Assembly (NCBI GenBank): GCA_010015655.1
Contig: ML976698.1
Location: 60,204-124,203, forward strand
Direction of reading: 5' to 3'
Length of the DNA: 64,000 bases
Source: Bimuria novae-zelandiae CBS 107.79
Lineage: Eukaryota > Ascomycota > Dothideomycetes > Pleosporales > Didymosphaeriaceae
Shown here: positions 35,143 through 48,500 of the stretch, piece after piece
Layout of the letters: the number at the start of each line of letters is the position of its first letter
Position numbering within the stretch: the stretch's first letter is position 1
Made by a program: the position numbers and the translations under genes
The notes under the pieces: generated by a model
What the model was told of the DNA's origin: nothing
The model's database searches: none
Seen by the model: the letters and a program-made list of their open reading frames with translations, nothing else

Positions 35143-35528
35143 TGTATTGGCGCAGGTTACTTAAAGGATTAATATTAGCGTATCTCTTAGTAGAGGCATG
35201 TAGGAGTGCGTATATAAGAATATAGCCTCGAATAAATTAAGTGCCTATAGGCCTAGTACGAAAGGATATAGAAAAGGTACTAAACTATAAAGGCCCTAAG
35301 CTCCTCTAAATACACCTCTTCCTAGATAGCTAGCTAGCACATAACTGCTATAGGTTAACCGTCGGTCTAATAGATCTAAAATAGGTCTAAATTGGATCTG
35401 TAGTTCTCTATCAGTCTAATAGATCCGAAAGTAGTCCAATACGAATAAGTGTTAGTTTTTAGATAATCTTAAATCTTATTTTAACTAGCTAAAGGTTCTT
35501 GTGTTAACGAGTAATTATTCCTGTGACA
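35143..35528 (-). repeat. Gypsy B-C 3' LTR (left)
   Basis: 386 bp, plus-strand TGTATTGGCG...CCTGTGACA. RIP-mutated along its whole length, unlike copies A and C, whose right halves are spared. Confidence 0.88.
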
Positions 35529-35941
35529 CTACCCCCTCCTTTATAACTTATAGATAGTCCCTTATCTATGCTATGTGTAAATTGTTTCGCGCGTTTTTGC
35601 TATTTCTAGCAACTAGCGTAGTTAGTAACGTTATAGTAGTAATTATAACTCTACTAATTAGTTAATTTCTATTTATCTTATTTCGCTGGTTATGCGCGTA
35701 GCCACCTGAACAGGACTATATTTAGAGTAGCTACGCAATTACGTAGCATACCTATATAATATAATTTTATAAGTGTTTACAGGTAAGGGGTCGCTCTTTT
35801 CTATAAATAAATAAAGCTATAATTAGTAAGGCATAAAGAGGTAGGTTTTAAAGACTTAGTTCTTTCTTCGTTAACCCACAATAATTTAACTTTAGTAAGT
35901 ATTTAGAACCGTCTTAGAGGTATTCGTACTACTAATAGCTA

Positions 35942-36546
35942 TTTTAATTTATAATACTTATCCGCGCTCCTCTCGGAGTACTTCTAAAAGCGTACTAAGT
36001 TATCTATCTACGCTATATACGTGCATTTAGTTATAATAACGTACCTAACTATAAGTTCCCTAAGCTATCCTTTAAAAAGTATAGCTATTACACCTCTTAG
36101 AACAAGAAGTGCAACCTTATAAGTATAGTAATTTTAATTCTAGTCTACTTTAATAATAGATTAGGTAGGTGCCTAACTTTATAGAGTCTAAATTTTAGAC
36201 TTTTAAGAAGGCCTTGCGGGATTAGAAGGGGGCTAGCGAGAAGGATACTACTAACCTCTAACCCGCGCTTAACAAGGCTGCGAAGAACCTAGGCTTAATT
36301 ATACAGGTTACCCGGGCAGGTAAGGCTAGGCTAACTTCTATAGAATTGCTACTCGCGCAGCATTCTGCTTTTATATAGGTAGAGGATTATCTACGGCGTG
36401 TAAAGGAGGCAGTGGATAATCTTTATAACACCATAAGGAAGGCTTTAGAGGGGGGTTAGGGAAAGGAAAAGGGTAAGGGGAAGGAGAAGGCGCTTACTAC
36501 CCTTAAAGGTACTCTACCTAAGCCCTCTAATTTAGATAAAAAGTAA
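35942..36546 (+). pseudogene. antisense accessory ORF in Gypsy B-C (Cys-motif protein)
   Basis: Lies between the integrase end and the 3' LTR, on the strand opposite to pol. The clearest part runs from 36121 to TAA at 36544 in one frame: PNFIESKF, TFKKALRD, then AALNKAAKNLGLIIQVTRAG-like sequence, TSIELLLAQHSAFI, VEDYLRRVKEAVDNLYNTI, and a Lys/Gly-rich tail. Its few stops are TAG/TAA, as expected from CAG/CAA. Just upstream, one frame away, KKYSYYTS-stop-NKKC reads as a RIP-altered Cx2Cx6C motif. The 5' limit and the frame join near 36105-36120 are uncertain. Function unknown. Confidence 0.5.
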
Positions 36547-37372
36547 AATTTTGTTTTTTCTTTCTTTTCTTTCTTATACTATTAGAATTTAAAACTTTTA
36601 GACCTGCTACTCTGTTCCTTATTCCTATAAGTAAATCTACTAACTTAATGCCTTTAGAGGTTTAGGGCAATTTAGATACTTATTATAAAATTATTTTAAC
36701 TTATAAGGGGCTCCTATAAAGTTCGATATAAAATACTATACTAGATCTAGGTTATATCCTACTTACTTAACTCTATATTTAAAGGTATTTTAAGATAGCT
36801 TACTAGCTAAGATCTCCTTAACTTCCTATTTCTCTACTCTATTAATAAAGATACTTAGTAGTTTTAGAGCTTCTTATCCTAGTAGTAGGTCTTAAGAATC
36901 TTTGCAGAGGAGATTTAAAGTAAAAATATTATAAATTTAGGACCCTAAAGAAAGTTTAAGTCTATATAAGTAACTAACTTATTTTATTACTTTAAAAGGG
37001 CCCTCCCACTTATTAGATAGCTTTTAGCTAGGTCTTAACACTACAAGATTATAAGCGTCTAGGTAGACTATATTACTAACTTCCTAGTTAACTAGGCGAT
37101 AGTGTTAATTAATTATAAATTATATTTAGTCTTATGCTTATTCTATATTTTTCTTTACTAGCTACTAAGCGGCATGCATTTGTTTAGCTAGCAATTAAGT
37201 ATCTTTAATATTTAAATAATCCTAGGGCTTGGTAAATAAGGTAGGATTCTAATCCCAACTTTAACGGGGTTCGGAGCTATACAGGATCTAGTAGGGTAAC
37301 ATGCCAATAGCCAAATAGGGTAGAGTGACCTGCGCTCAATAGATTAAGGGTAGAAGTAAACTCTAGTTATCC

Positions 37373-39156
37373 TACAATGGGTGGAAAAAAGTGGACTATC
37401 GCTCACGTGAACTGCCAAGGCGCTAGTTATCTTATTAATAAGGGCACTTGGTCCGTGCCTCAGCTCCAAACTGAACACCAGGACTCTATCACCACCTCGT
37501 ATATAGCGATTTTTTTCGCCAACAACACCCATTATGCCACCTCAACGCACTGGCGGCTGCCCGAACGACTCTCGCAACCTTACAGAGGCTCAGAAAGGTG
37601 CTATCGTAGCCCTACGCAAGCTCTCGAACACTGAATACGCCTATATTGCTAGCGCGATGGGTTTGAGCATCTTAACACTATAGAAAGTCTTTAAGAAGGT
37701 TGAAAAGGCTTGTGCAGAGGCCTCGCTTGACCTATTGCTTAATAATTTGCTAGCCAAAGTCCATGCTACCCGTATTAGTCCCCTTAGAGCTAAACCTAAG
37801 GTACGCAACGGCAGCAAGCTTAGTGCTTAAATACGTAACGCTATTATATAATTTAGCACTTACGATATTAAAGAATCGACCCGCCACGTCCTCTAAGAGG
37901 TCAGGATTATAGTAAGCCGTCCTACACTAGTTAAAATTGCTCACGAGCACCGCGATCACGATCACACCTACGCTATTGTACGAGGTGTACGCCCAAAGAA
38001 GCCTAAGCTTAACAACGACGATATACGCAACCGAGAGCGCTACGTTGCCTAGATCCTTACTATACATAAGCGCTTTGCTCCTAAGCTTATATTTGTTTGC
38101 TACGACGAAACTAGTAAATTAATTAGAGGCAGGAATCTTCGCGGAGGTAAGCAGTACGTTTAGAGGGCACGTAGCGCTCTAGCTAATAAATACGCCCTCC
38201 CGTATTGCCTACCCTCTTTTAGCCTTATAATCTACGCTGCTACGTCTACCAATACTACTATTTGCAGTCTAAAACGCCTATATTTAGTATAGGTAGTAGA
38301 GGAGGAGGAGGATCGCGAGGAGACACTTAAGCGCGTACGCAAAGCTAATAAGAGGGCTCGCAAATTAATTAATAATAAGAGGGCCCGTGCAGACGTTATT
38401 AGCACCTAGGAGGAGCGCGCTCTTAGTAAGATTAATTATAATATTCTTTACTATAATAAGGCTACTAAGGCTGCTAATTAAGCTGCTGGCAAGAAAGGAG
38501 GAGCCCTCTAGGCTAGTTATAAAAACCTTGTTACTCCTAATAAGTTCTTTAAATACGAGGACTTTGTATACAAAAGTAGGAAGGGCATGAACGGGATCTA
38601 GTACGCTAAACGGGTGCTTAAGGACGTTGTTTTTCCCTACTACAAAGCTATACGCGCTAATAACCCTTATGCTTAGGTGTTCTTAGTGCAAGATAACGTC
38701 TACCTCTATAGCCTAGGGCTCCGATATTGCGCACCTAAAATTAAAGAGAAGGACATACGCTTTGCTCCGCACTCCTCTAACTTACCTAATCTACACCTAA
38801 TTAAGCGCTGTTTTAGCAGGCTTAAGGGTTTCTTAGAGGACTACGAAGTAAAGAGCGCGTTAAAATAAGCTAAAAATAATACGGTGGCATTTGTACAATC
38901 TGTTTAGCAGGAAGATGAGACGATGAGGCAATATATAGCTTATTAACTCTATCCTAATTACTTTCGTGATGTGGCTAAAGCTTGTGAAAAAGCTAATTAT
39001 AATAACAACTTTACAGCATAATTTAAATACCTTTACATCTAGTATATTGCTACTTAAAAGCTACTTTAATGGTAAATTCACGATGTAGCTGAAATTTTCG
39101 GTGTTCAGCTAAGGAATTTCACGTGAGCGATAGTCCACTTTTTTCCACCCATTGTA
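37373..39156 (+). mobile_element. Tc1/mariner element with perfect 38-bp TIRs, inside Gypsy integrase
   Basis: Perfect 38-bp ends: TACAATGGGTGGAAAAAAGT...CACGTGA at 37373-37410 and its complement at 39119-39156. They start and end with TA, the Tc1/mariner target. The first roughly 260 bp and the last roughly 100 bp are barely RIP-mutated; the centre is mutated more lightly than the surrounding Gypsy, consistent with a later insertion. Confidence 0.9.
37534..39021 (+). pseudogene. Tc1/mariner transposase, RIP-mutated but one continuous frame
   Basis: One frame from ATG 37534 to TAA 39019-39021 (496 codons) with no indels. Every in-frame stop read is TAG or TAA, as expected from CAG/CAA/TGG. 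The N-terminus is MPPQRTGGCPNDSRNLTEAQ, followed by a helix-turn-helix (EYAYIASAMGLSILTL). DDE landmarks are FVCYDET (first Asp), VLVQDNVYLYSLG-like sequence (second Asp, at about 38681), and SSNLPNLHLIKRCFSRLKG, where the family pattern SPDLNPIE has Asp changed to Asn and Glu to Lys, as G-to-A RIP predicts. So it is inactive. Confidence 0.85.
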
Positions 39157-42100
39157 GTAGTAGGATACAAAGGGGCGTAGCCTCTAGTCAATATACTTGT
39201 TTATAATTTCTGTCTGGCTATCTGTCTCTTTATAGTACGCGGTAGATAGCTTCACTTTAACGCCTATAATCTAATAAAACTCTAACTAGAATATAGAAAC
39301 AAACTAAGGACCTTAATTAGAGATAATAGACTCTAGAGTATGTCTAAATTAGTATACTTATTATACAAACAAGTTAGCTATTTTGCAGGTATTAATCGAT
39401 TTATAGCAAGAAATAAATACTACTTATTTAAATAAATAATTAATAACTACTATAATCTAATGGTATCCAGCCCTGTTCTTAGGAAATTCCTTAAAGTCAA
39501 TACACAGATGTTATATAGGCCTATTAGGGATAAGTAACAGATATAAAAACCCTAGAGTAGGGGTCTGCCTTAGGTGTGCACGTCGGCAGGGAATGTAGTT
39601 TCGTACATACCGCTTATAGGTAGCTTCTATTCCCTTCTAATAGTACTTTCGAGAGAGCAACTGGTAGATTTTTGTATAACCTAGATAAGCCATTAACTTC
39701 TAATCATGGATTTCCCGGATCAGGCGGGTATACAGAGTAGATTCGGGAGGGACGCACAGTCTGTCATTGTACAGAATAAGACTATTATAAATCTAATATT
39801 TCTCTAGTAGGGACTAGCGTTCTATAATAAATCTAAAGCAGTTCTCCTGCAGTAAGGCTTTAATAAGTTAATAAGAATCTAGACTTATAATGTCTTTATT
39901 AGTTAATAAGACAAACACGTCGACTTCGGCATTAAACTTCTTAATATAAGTCTAGGCCAGGTTAGAGTTAATTTAGGGGTTAAGTCGATGAGGCCCTAAA
40001 AATACTTAGCTATAATTATTATTTTAAATAGCCTTAAGATCCGCAAGATCTTATTTTTATTAACTTAAAATATTAGCTCTAGCGTTACTTTTACCTAGCG
40101 TGTATTTAATCTAGAAGTTAAACGAGGATAGCATTTCGTACTAGCGAACTTAATAAGTATTAAAAACCTTAGTAGTTATAAAGTATTTTAAGAATTAATA
40201 ATTTAAAAGAACTTAAATTATAGTTCGGGTAAAAGCAAGTTCTACGTGCCACTTAATAAAAGTAATAATAATAGTAAATAATTCCTTATTATAGATCTCC
40301 TAGTTTAGTTCGGATCTGGTTAGGACATAACTGTAGAATGCCACTAGTTAAACTTTTCTATCTAGATATTCCTGGGATAGTACTCCTGTAATCACTCTGT
40401 CTAATACGTCTGTTTCTACCCTAGTAGGTAGTTTAGGGTTAAAGTAATAGAGGGTAGGGATAGCTAGTAACGCCTATTTAATTTGCTAGAAGGCAACTTT
40501 ATACTCTAAACTTTATTTAAATAGGATTTAAGAACTTTATAAAGTACTAATAAGTTTCGCAATGCGGGAGAAGTCCTTAATAAATTACTAATAAAACCTA
40601 GTAAATCTAAGGAACGACTTCACACCTGTTATAGTTATAGGGGCTTTCTAGTTCCGTAGTGCTTCTACCTTGGCTAGATCTACCTCCATACCAGTATTGG
40701 TAAGGATATAACCTAGGTATCAGGTCCGGGTCACATGGAATTCACTTTTAAGAATGTCGACTTGGAGGCCGGCTTTCTAGAGACAATCTAACACCTTCTA
40801 AACGTGCTTAATGTGTTCCTCAACGGTGTCAGAATAGATAAGGATATTATCCAGGTACGTAATGCAAAAGTCGTTAAATAATTAATAAGAACGTTATTTA
40901 TGTATTACTAGTAGGTAGCTAGTCTATCATATAACCTAAAAGGTAATACCTTGCACTTATAAGATCCGTATTAAGTCTAAAACGTTTTATACTCTTCTAA
41001 TTTAGGATTTATATAAATTTTATTAAAGGTAGCTTAAATATTAAATTTAGTAAATATCTTAGCCTTAGAGGGGCGAGCTAAAAGTTCGTTAATTTTTAGA
41101 ATTAGGTAGGAGTCCTTTCAGGTTAGAAGGTTAAGTTTATAATAGTCTATATATATTTAAAAATCTCTGTTTAGCTTTTATATATAAAGGATGGGAGACG
41201 CGAAAGGGCTTTAACTATACTTAATAAATCCCTTTTAAAGATGTTCTAGAACGTACTTTTTAATAGCCTCTATTTCTTCTAGACTAGATTTATATAGAGG
41301 ACTGTAGTTATTTAAAAGGGGTTTAGTAAGCATAATCTTATAATTATATAGTTAGCGTAGGGGTAGCTTATTAGTTATAGTCTTACTAAATATATCCTAA
41401 TACTAACAGTATATCTAGGGAAGTTATTCTTTAATAAGATAGGTATTCTTAGGATCTTTAGCGTGGCGTTAAGTTTATATATAGTCTAATAGGCGTTCGA
41501 TTTCGTACAGAGAAGTAGTAAAGAATTCGTTAACTAGCTTTTTTATATTAAAGTAAAAGGCGTTTACTAAGATAAGAGTAATTATAGGCATCCGCATTGC
41601 CTGCAGAGCGGATATAGAACAGGTAGGTTTTAGAGCAGGATTCTAAGAAATTAGGGGTACTATCTTCCTACTTAGAGGGAGAGGATAAGGCAGTCGAATA
41701 AGGCCCTTAATATAATTAACTATAGGGCTATTCTTTATCTAATATTATTCCTATTCCTATAAGATATCCTAGCGATGAATGTCTTGCTACACCTCTAAGT
41801 TCTAAATTAGCTATTTTAGCTACATTAAGATAGTTTTAGAGGGATTATAGGACTTAGGATACTTTACTAGCTATAAAATCTAATTTTACTCTATATCTAA
41901 TTAAAGCTTAAAGCGCTTAAGCTATTAGAGTCCTAAGATATAGTCTTATATTCTTAAGTCTATTACTATAAAGGGGTAATTATAGATTATTCGCCAATCT
42001 ATCCTTATGTGTAAATAAATGTATAGGTCTACTAGGGCACGAATTTTATTTAAGAACCCTCAAACTATAATGCGGTACGATAGTTTTTAGATAAGAATAT

Positions 42101-43749
42101 AAAAGGACTAAGATAAAAAAGCTATAATTTAAAAATTAATAAAAAGAAAACCTTAGGCACTAGTATTAATAAGGGCATTAAGTTAGATCCTGTACCTGTT
42201 TAAATAGAGTACGAGGGGGGTTCGAAAGTAAGGACCTCTTAGTAACTTTAATAAATCTATATTAGAAAGGTCGTACTTACTTATACCTAGGGTAGAGGCT
42301 TTTCTTAAGCGTCTTTGTTTCCCGGGGATGCTTCCTTATCCACATTAACGTATTCTTAATTAGAGTCTAGTTCCACTCTAATCTCGCGGACGCGGGGTTA
42401 AGGGCAATCTCTAATAAAATATCCTAACTTTTTATAGTTATAGTAGGTGTTAGAACTTATCTATATTATTAAAAGTTACGATAGTAGGACTATCCTATCT
42501 TAGGGCGCATTTAAAGTAAATTCCTTAATAGGCTTATATAGTACTTTAGTTAGGGTACTAGGGTAAATTTCTTCCTTATAGTTCTTCTAACGCAGAGGTT
42601 AATTTATACTAGTTATAAAGTAAGTAAAGGGACTTATTAGCGTATTTCGCGTTTTTAAGTTAAAGGCTATTAGGTAGGCTACTATTTTTTTAAATGAATT
42701 ATTCTATAGGTGCTTAAACCCTATATTTAGAGCCCTTAAGGATAGTATTATCTTTTTCTACAGAAATAGAGACTATTTATTTTTATAAACTTTACCTTAG
42801 ATTACTATACTAATAAACTTAGCCTTAAAGGCAGAGAAAGTTTCCTTAGAGGTTATCTTTAAGCGTTAGAACGTAATCTAGTACTTAGCTTCCTCGTTAC
42901 TAGATATAAAGAAGGATAATAGTAGTTTAATTATCTCCTTAGCATTTTTAAACTATAACGTATCTAAAGTAGCTAGGTACTAGGGTTCTAAATATTCGCG
43001 AGCAGTACTAGAAGTATATTTTTATACTAATACTATATAAGCGCGTTTACTTAGATAGTAATCTGCGTTAATCTTAAAATAGTCCCTAATTAATACTTAA
43101 TATTAAGGAAAGATAGGTTCTTTCCTATTAATTAAGGATTCTATCTTAGGAGTTCGCTTAGATAGCTTTACTATAATAGTGGCGGGAGATTCGGACTAGT
43201 ATCGGAGGGCTATTAGGGGTGATTTAATTATAGGCTAGGCTTAGTCCCTAGCTTAAGATTCTTTAGTTAATTACTCTAGTTATGCTTACATTTAACGTAA
43301 TTAGTTCTAAAGAGCTATTACTAGGTCAGCGGATTAAACTAAATTAGCTCTAAGTCTAATAATAAAATTATTTAAAGTATTATTGCTTTTTTTGTCTTCT
43401 TTGCTCTTTAAAGGTTCTAGGGGTGGCTAATAGTCTCCCTAAGTTTAACTCTAGACCGCCTGCCGTGCTGTTTTTAATAATACTAAAGCAGATATTAACG
43501 TTTAATTTTAAGTTTATAAGTTATTAGTAGTTACTACTTTTCTATCTTAGCGCAACTTTACGCGACTTTTCTAAAGTTAACCTAATTTATCTATAATTAG
43601 GAGTTCTAAACCTAAAGGCTTTAGTTAGCAGAAGGTCTCTAGAATCCTACCTATAAAGAAAACTAGGGACGCGCTAATGCGGGTCTATTCTATTCTTATA
43701 ATAATATTCTTTAATGCTATTACTAATAATAGTAACCTTTTCTATATAA

Positions 43750-44135
43750 TGTATTAGTGCAGGTTACTTAAAGGATTAATATTAGCGTATCTTTTAGTAG
43801 AGGCATGTAGGAGTGCGTATATAAAAATATAGCCTTAAATAAATTAAGTGCCTATAGGCGTGGTACGAAAGGATACGGAAAAGGTACTAAACTATAAAGG
43901 CCCTAAGCTCCTCTAAATACACCTCTTCCTAAATAGCTAGCTAGCACATAACTGCTATAGGTTGACCGTCGGTCTAATGGATCCGAAATAGGTCCGAATC
44001 GGATCCGTAGTTCCCCATCGGTCTGATAGATCCGAAATTGGTCCGATACGGATGAGTGTCGGTTTTCGGATGATCTCGAATCCTGTCTTGACTGGCCAAG
44101 GGTTCTCGTGTCGACGAGCGATTGTTCCTGTTACA
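43750..44135 (-). repeat. Gypsy B-C 5' LTR (right)
   Basis: 386 bp, plus-strand TGTATTAGTG...CCTGTTACA. The left half is RIP-mutated. The right roughly 180 bp (from about 43955) keep normal CA/TG content and are nearly identical to the right end of the solo LTR at 25514-25899. Confidence 0.88.
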
Positions 44136-44173
44136 AAAGACTCCTCTGTTACAAGGGGTTCCACTTACCTAAG
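44136..44173. other. 38-bp sliver of host DNA between two Gypsy elements
   Basis: Unmutated sequence ending in the CTAAG target of the next element. It rejoins non-RIP DNA at 51417 when Gypsy E is removed, so it is probably the old genomic right flank. Confidence 0.6.
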
Positions 44174-44706
44174 TGTTACGATGACGAACCCCACAGGAAC
44201 AAGGAGACCAGACAATTACGCTAAGGAAGTAATTATTAGCGAAATAACTAGGTCGCGGGAACACACAAAGGCGTAGGATAGCTTAAATTAGTAGTTACGT
44301 AATATAGTCCTGCATAAGCAAGAAGTCTAAGGGACTATAAAAGTCTAAGGGACTACGAAAGTCTAAGGGACTATAAAAGTCCTAGGGACTATAATAGCTT
44401 AGTAAGACTATAAAGGTAATTTAGATAATAGCAAAGACTAGGATAAGTAATATATAATTTAATAATTTCTTTAAACTTCTCCTACTCCTTGTAGTTAACT
44501 TAATATACTATAAGTATATTTTTAATAGTAGATTAGTAAATTTCCTAGTTAGTTATTCTATAGTTTATTATAGAATTAAATTATTTTAAAAATCTACCTC
44601 GTAGCTATCTCTAACTTTTAACTACTAAATATCCGTAAGGCCGTTCTCCCTTAACCTATCCTCCCCTAACCTAGACCAGGCTTAGGTACGTAGACCCCTT
44701 ATAACA
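44174..44706 (+). repeat. Gypsy E 5' LTR
   Basis: Starts TGTTACGATGACGAACCCC and ends CCCCTTATAACA. Contains a short run of CTAAGGGACTAYRAAAGT tandem units at about 44328-44390. The first 100 bp are nearly unmutated. Confidence 0.88.
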
Positions 44707-45599
44707 CTTTGACTACCTAAAGGTTTAAAACGAAAATAGTTACGGTAGCCACGATAGCAAGGGTCCTAATAGGAAGTGTGGCTTCTAGACTAACTGTAAA
44801 TACTATAATAGTATTAGCTAACTAGGTTAATAAAATATAGTAGCTTAAGGAGTAGCTAGCTAAACTAATAACTTACGTTTTAGCTACTATGACTATAGGA
44901 AGGATATTCTTTAAGGTTCCTAAAATCTATAAAGTTAAAAAAGAAGGACTTAAGACTTTCCTTATAAATATAGAACTATACTACTAATATAACAAGGATA
45001 TTTTTAGAACTAAGTAGGCTAAAATCCTAGGAGTAGGCATGCATATAAAGGGTAAAGTAGCTAAGTAGCTATAGCCTCTTATAGAGGACTACCTAGAGAA
45101 CGAAGATAATTTCGCGGAATATAGTAATAAAACTAAAAAGGTGTTTAAGGACTAGGCATCCTTTAAGGAATAAATTTAAATTATATTTAAAGAAGTTAAT
45201 AAGGAAAAATAAGCTTAACGCAAGATATAAAAGCTTAAATAAATAAGATTAGCTAGTACGTATATAGCTAAGTTTAAACGCCTTTAAGCTAAAATTAATT
45301 AGGATAATGCCCCACTTTAGGCAACCTACTATAATAGACTAAAGGAAAGCATTAAAGATAAACTTACCTATTATAAATAAGTAGATAATCTAGAGGAACT
45401 CGTAAAGTTAGTTATGCAAATTAATAATAGGCTATATAAACGTTAATTAAAAAAGTAAGAAGGTAATCGTATCTAATCTAATATTAAGAGAAGTTAGAAA
45501 CTAAGAAAGAACTATAATAAAGATATTATAATAGCTAATAAAGCTTAAGAATAGAAACTAAGGAAGTAGCGAAAGGACTATAAAAATAGACTATCTAAC

Positions 45600-48500
45600 T
45601 AAAAACAAAAATAACGCTTTAAGAAAAAAGCATGCTTAGGATGCGGAGAATAAAGTTACTTCTAAAAAGATTATCTAAAGAGTAATAAAGGATAAAGTAA
45701 GAAAGCATAAATTATCTAAGTAGTAATAATTATATTACGGGTACTAACACCTATGTTACTAAAAATAAATAAGGATAACGTCTTTAATATAGAACTTAAA
45801 GTTCTAGAGACACTAGAAGAAACAGAGTAGAGAATAGTATAAAAGTATAAGGTCTTTCTCTAAATAGTAGAAGGAAACTACTAGGTGTATAATAGTTAAA
45901 TATATATACCTAAGGACTACACGTAAAAAATCGTGCTTAAGGGGCTAAGGGCCACCTTAACCTATAAAATTATTACTAAATACTAAGGAAATGTGTTAAT
46001 ACCAGGATAGCAGATTAAAATCCAGGAATAATATAAGTAGGTAGCCTAGTTCCTGTATAATAAAGAAGAATATCGTCTACAATAGATAAAAAAGGAACTA
46101 GTAGTAATATTACTAAGAGACTTTAACTATAAGTTTATTAATAATTATAAACTAATAATAACTTGCTATAAACATTTCCTTAATAAATAGTTATAACACT
46201 ATAAAGATTTAGGGTAGTAGAAGTGCTTTAATAACAAGTGCTAAATACACAAAGTACATAAAGAAGCTACTAGTTAGTACCCTAAAGGCATAAACGCGGG
46301 ATTAGCGATAACTATAGGAAACTAATAAATAAAAGGCATAAACCATAAGCACCTATAATAGATTAAATAGCTAGACTATAATAGGGATTGCCTAGCACAC
46401 CTATATTAAAAGGAATAAATAGTAGTATTAGAAATAATACTATTACACAGAGACCTAAAATTCTAAAAATGTTTTGTTACAGGATGCAAGAGACACCGAG
46501 AACCTTAAAAGAAAAAAAAGGTCTAGCAAATTAAGAATACTAGGAGCACGTATAAATTACTTTACTAAAAGTAATAGAAGAAGACTAAAACTAACCTAAA
46601 ATTAAGGAAACTACGCGAACCTAGGTTAAGAAGATAAAAGCTTTTTAGAACGCTATAAAATAAGCTAATAATAAGTTAGAAAGCTAGAGCGCTACTAGGT
46701 AAAGGACCTTACTAGTAGAGGCGCGACTATAAAGGCAAAAAGGGTAAAAATAGGTATAAGTAACCTATAACTAACTAAGAAAGTTATAATTAGTAGTTAC
46801 TAAGTAATAGCGCTAATAGACCTTAGAGCGACTAGATATTTAATTTCCTTAAAAATAATAAAAAAATATAACCTGCCATACTAGAATAAGGAAACACTAG
46901 TATAAGTGGAAATAGCAGATAGGACGATATCCTAAGGATATAGTAAAGGCTAGTTACGACCCGAAACAACGCTATTACCTATTAGTCTAGATAGATTCTA
47001 GAGCTAATATAGCTTTGTAATTATAGATCTTAGAAGTATAGAAGTAATTATTAGCTATAATTAGCCTCTAAAATATAACCCTGTTATTAACTAGTAAAAA
47101 AAGATACTATTTAGTTAAGGACCTACGCTAAAGATTACTAAAGTACGTAAATTATAAAAAATATAATTATTAACCCTAGATATCCTAGTAGGGCGGGTTA
47201 AAGGACAAGCTAAATAACTTTTACCTACTAAGATTATAAAAGTTATAGAAGAAAATCTAGGCTAAGTAAAGCTAATATAGGTATAATACTTAGGCCTAAG
47301 AGGAAAGGCAAAAGCTACTACTATTTTACTAAAATACTAAGAATATATAGAACTCTTTAAAGAAATTAAAGGGGAAGAACTACTAGAATACTAAAAATAA
47401 AATTATAAAATACCTTTAGTAGAGGGCACGAAGCTACGTCCTAAATAACTATAATTAATATCTATAGACTAGGAAGAAGAAGTACAGGATTCCTTAAGGA
47501 AGAACCTAGCAAAATAGTATATTTAAGAAAGTTAAAGCCTAGTAGCTTTTCCTATACTTTAGGTACCTAAGAAAAACGGCAAGCTACGACTTTATATAAA
47601 TTATAAATAGGTAAATAAAGCCACGATTATGAATTAGTACTTACTACCTTTAATTACGGAGCTAATAGATAGACTCTAGGGAGCTAAATAGTTTATAAAA
47701 TTTAATATACGTAATAGATATCACTATATATAAATAGTTAAGGGACACGAGTAGAAGACTACGTTTAAGACCTAATATAGCCTATATAAGTACTAAGTAA
47801 TACCCTTTAGACTAATAAACGCGCCTGCGACGTTTTAGACGCTAATTAATAAAATACTATATAAATACTTAGATATATTCTATATTACCTACCTCGACAA
47901 CATACTTATCTATTCTATTAGAACGCTTAGGGAGTATAAGGAACATGTATAAAAAGTACTTATAAAAAAAAGTATTAATTACTCCTTTATTTAGAAAAAT
48001 GCAAACTCTACGTTACTAAGATAAAATACCTAGAATTTATTATCTTACGGGAAGGTGTAGCCATAGACCCTAAAAAGATTACTACTATATAGAAATAGCT
48101 AGAACTTAAGTTCGTAAAAGATATTTAGTCCTTTCTAGGGTTTACTAACTTTTACTAGAAGTTTATTAAGAACTACTCTAAGACTATAATACTAATAACA
48201 AAACTTACAAAAAAAGATAAATAAACAGGCTTTGCAACAGAAGCTAGAGAAGTTTTTAAGAAGTTAAAAATACTCTTTTTATAAGTACTACTATTATAGA
48301 TACACGATCTAAGAAGACCTATAAGGATAGAAATAAACGTATTAGACTACGCACTAGGAGCAATACTCTTATAATAATATAAAGATAAGAAATAGAGACT
48401 AGTATTCTTTTATTTAAGAAAGTTCTTAGGAGCAGAACTTAATTATAACGTTTATAATAAGGAACTACTTAGAATAGTAGACGCCTTTAAATAATAAGAA

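Larger units (their letters stand above)
36750..41650 (-). pseudogene. Gypsy B-C pol (RT, RNase H, integrase), RIP-degraded
   Basis: Limits approximate. On the minus strand the reverse transcriptase shows CITYLDNILIYSDTVEEHIK and AGLQVDILKSEFHV (about 40740-40860). The integrase zinc-binding part is nearly unmutated at about 39590-39780 (LCVPPESTLYTRLIREIHD, YVRNYIPCRRAH), followed by CIDFKEFPKNRAGY. After the Tc1 insertion the C-terminal part resumes (GGPFKVIKQVSYLYRLKL near 36960). Most Gln and Trp codons are stops. Confidence 0.75.
35143..44135 (-). mobile_element. Gypsy retrotransposon B-C, RIP-degraded, about 9 kb
   Basis: Two 386-bp LTRs bound the element. Pol runs on the minus strand, so the right LTR is 5'. 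A purine tract (AAAGGAGGGGGTAG on the minus strand) abuts the left LTR. Traces are protease/reverse transcriptase (YLDN at 40846-40857), RNase H, and an integrase with a zinc-binding segment and core. A Tc1/mariner element (37373-39156) interrupts the integrase. The 5-bp flanks do not match (CACTA and AAAGA), and the two sides are different sequence contexts, so the ends come from a rearrangement. Confidence 0.85.
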
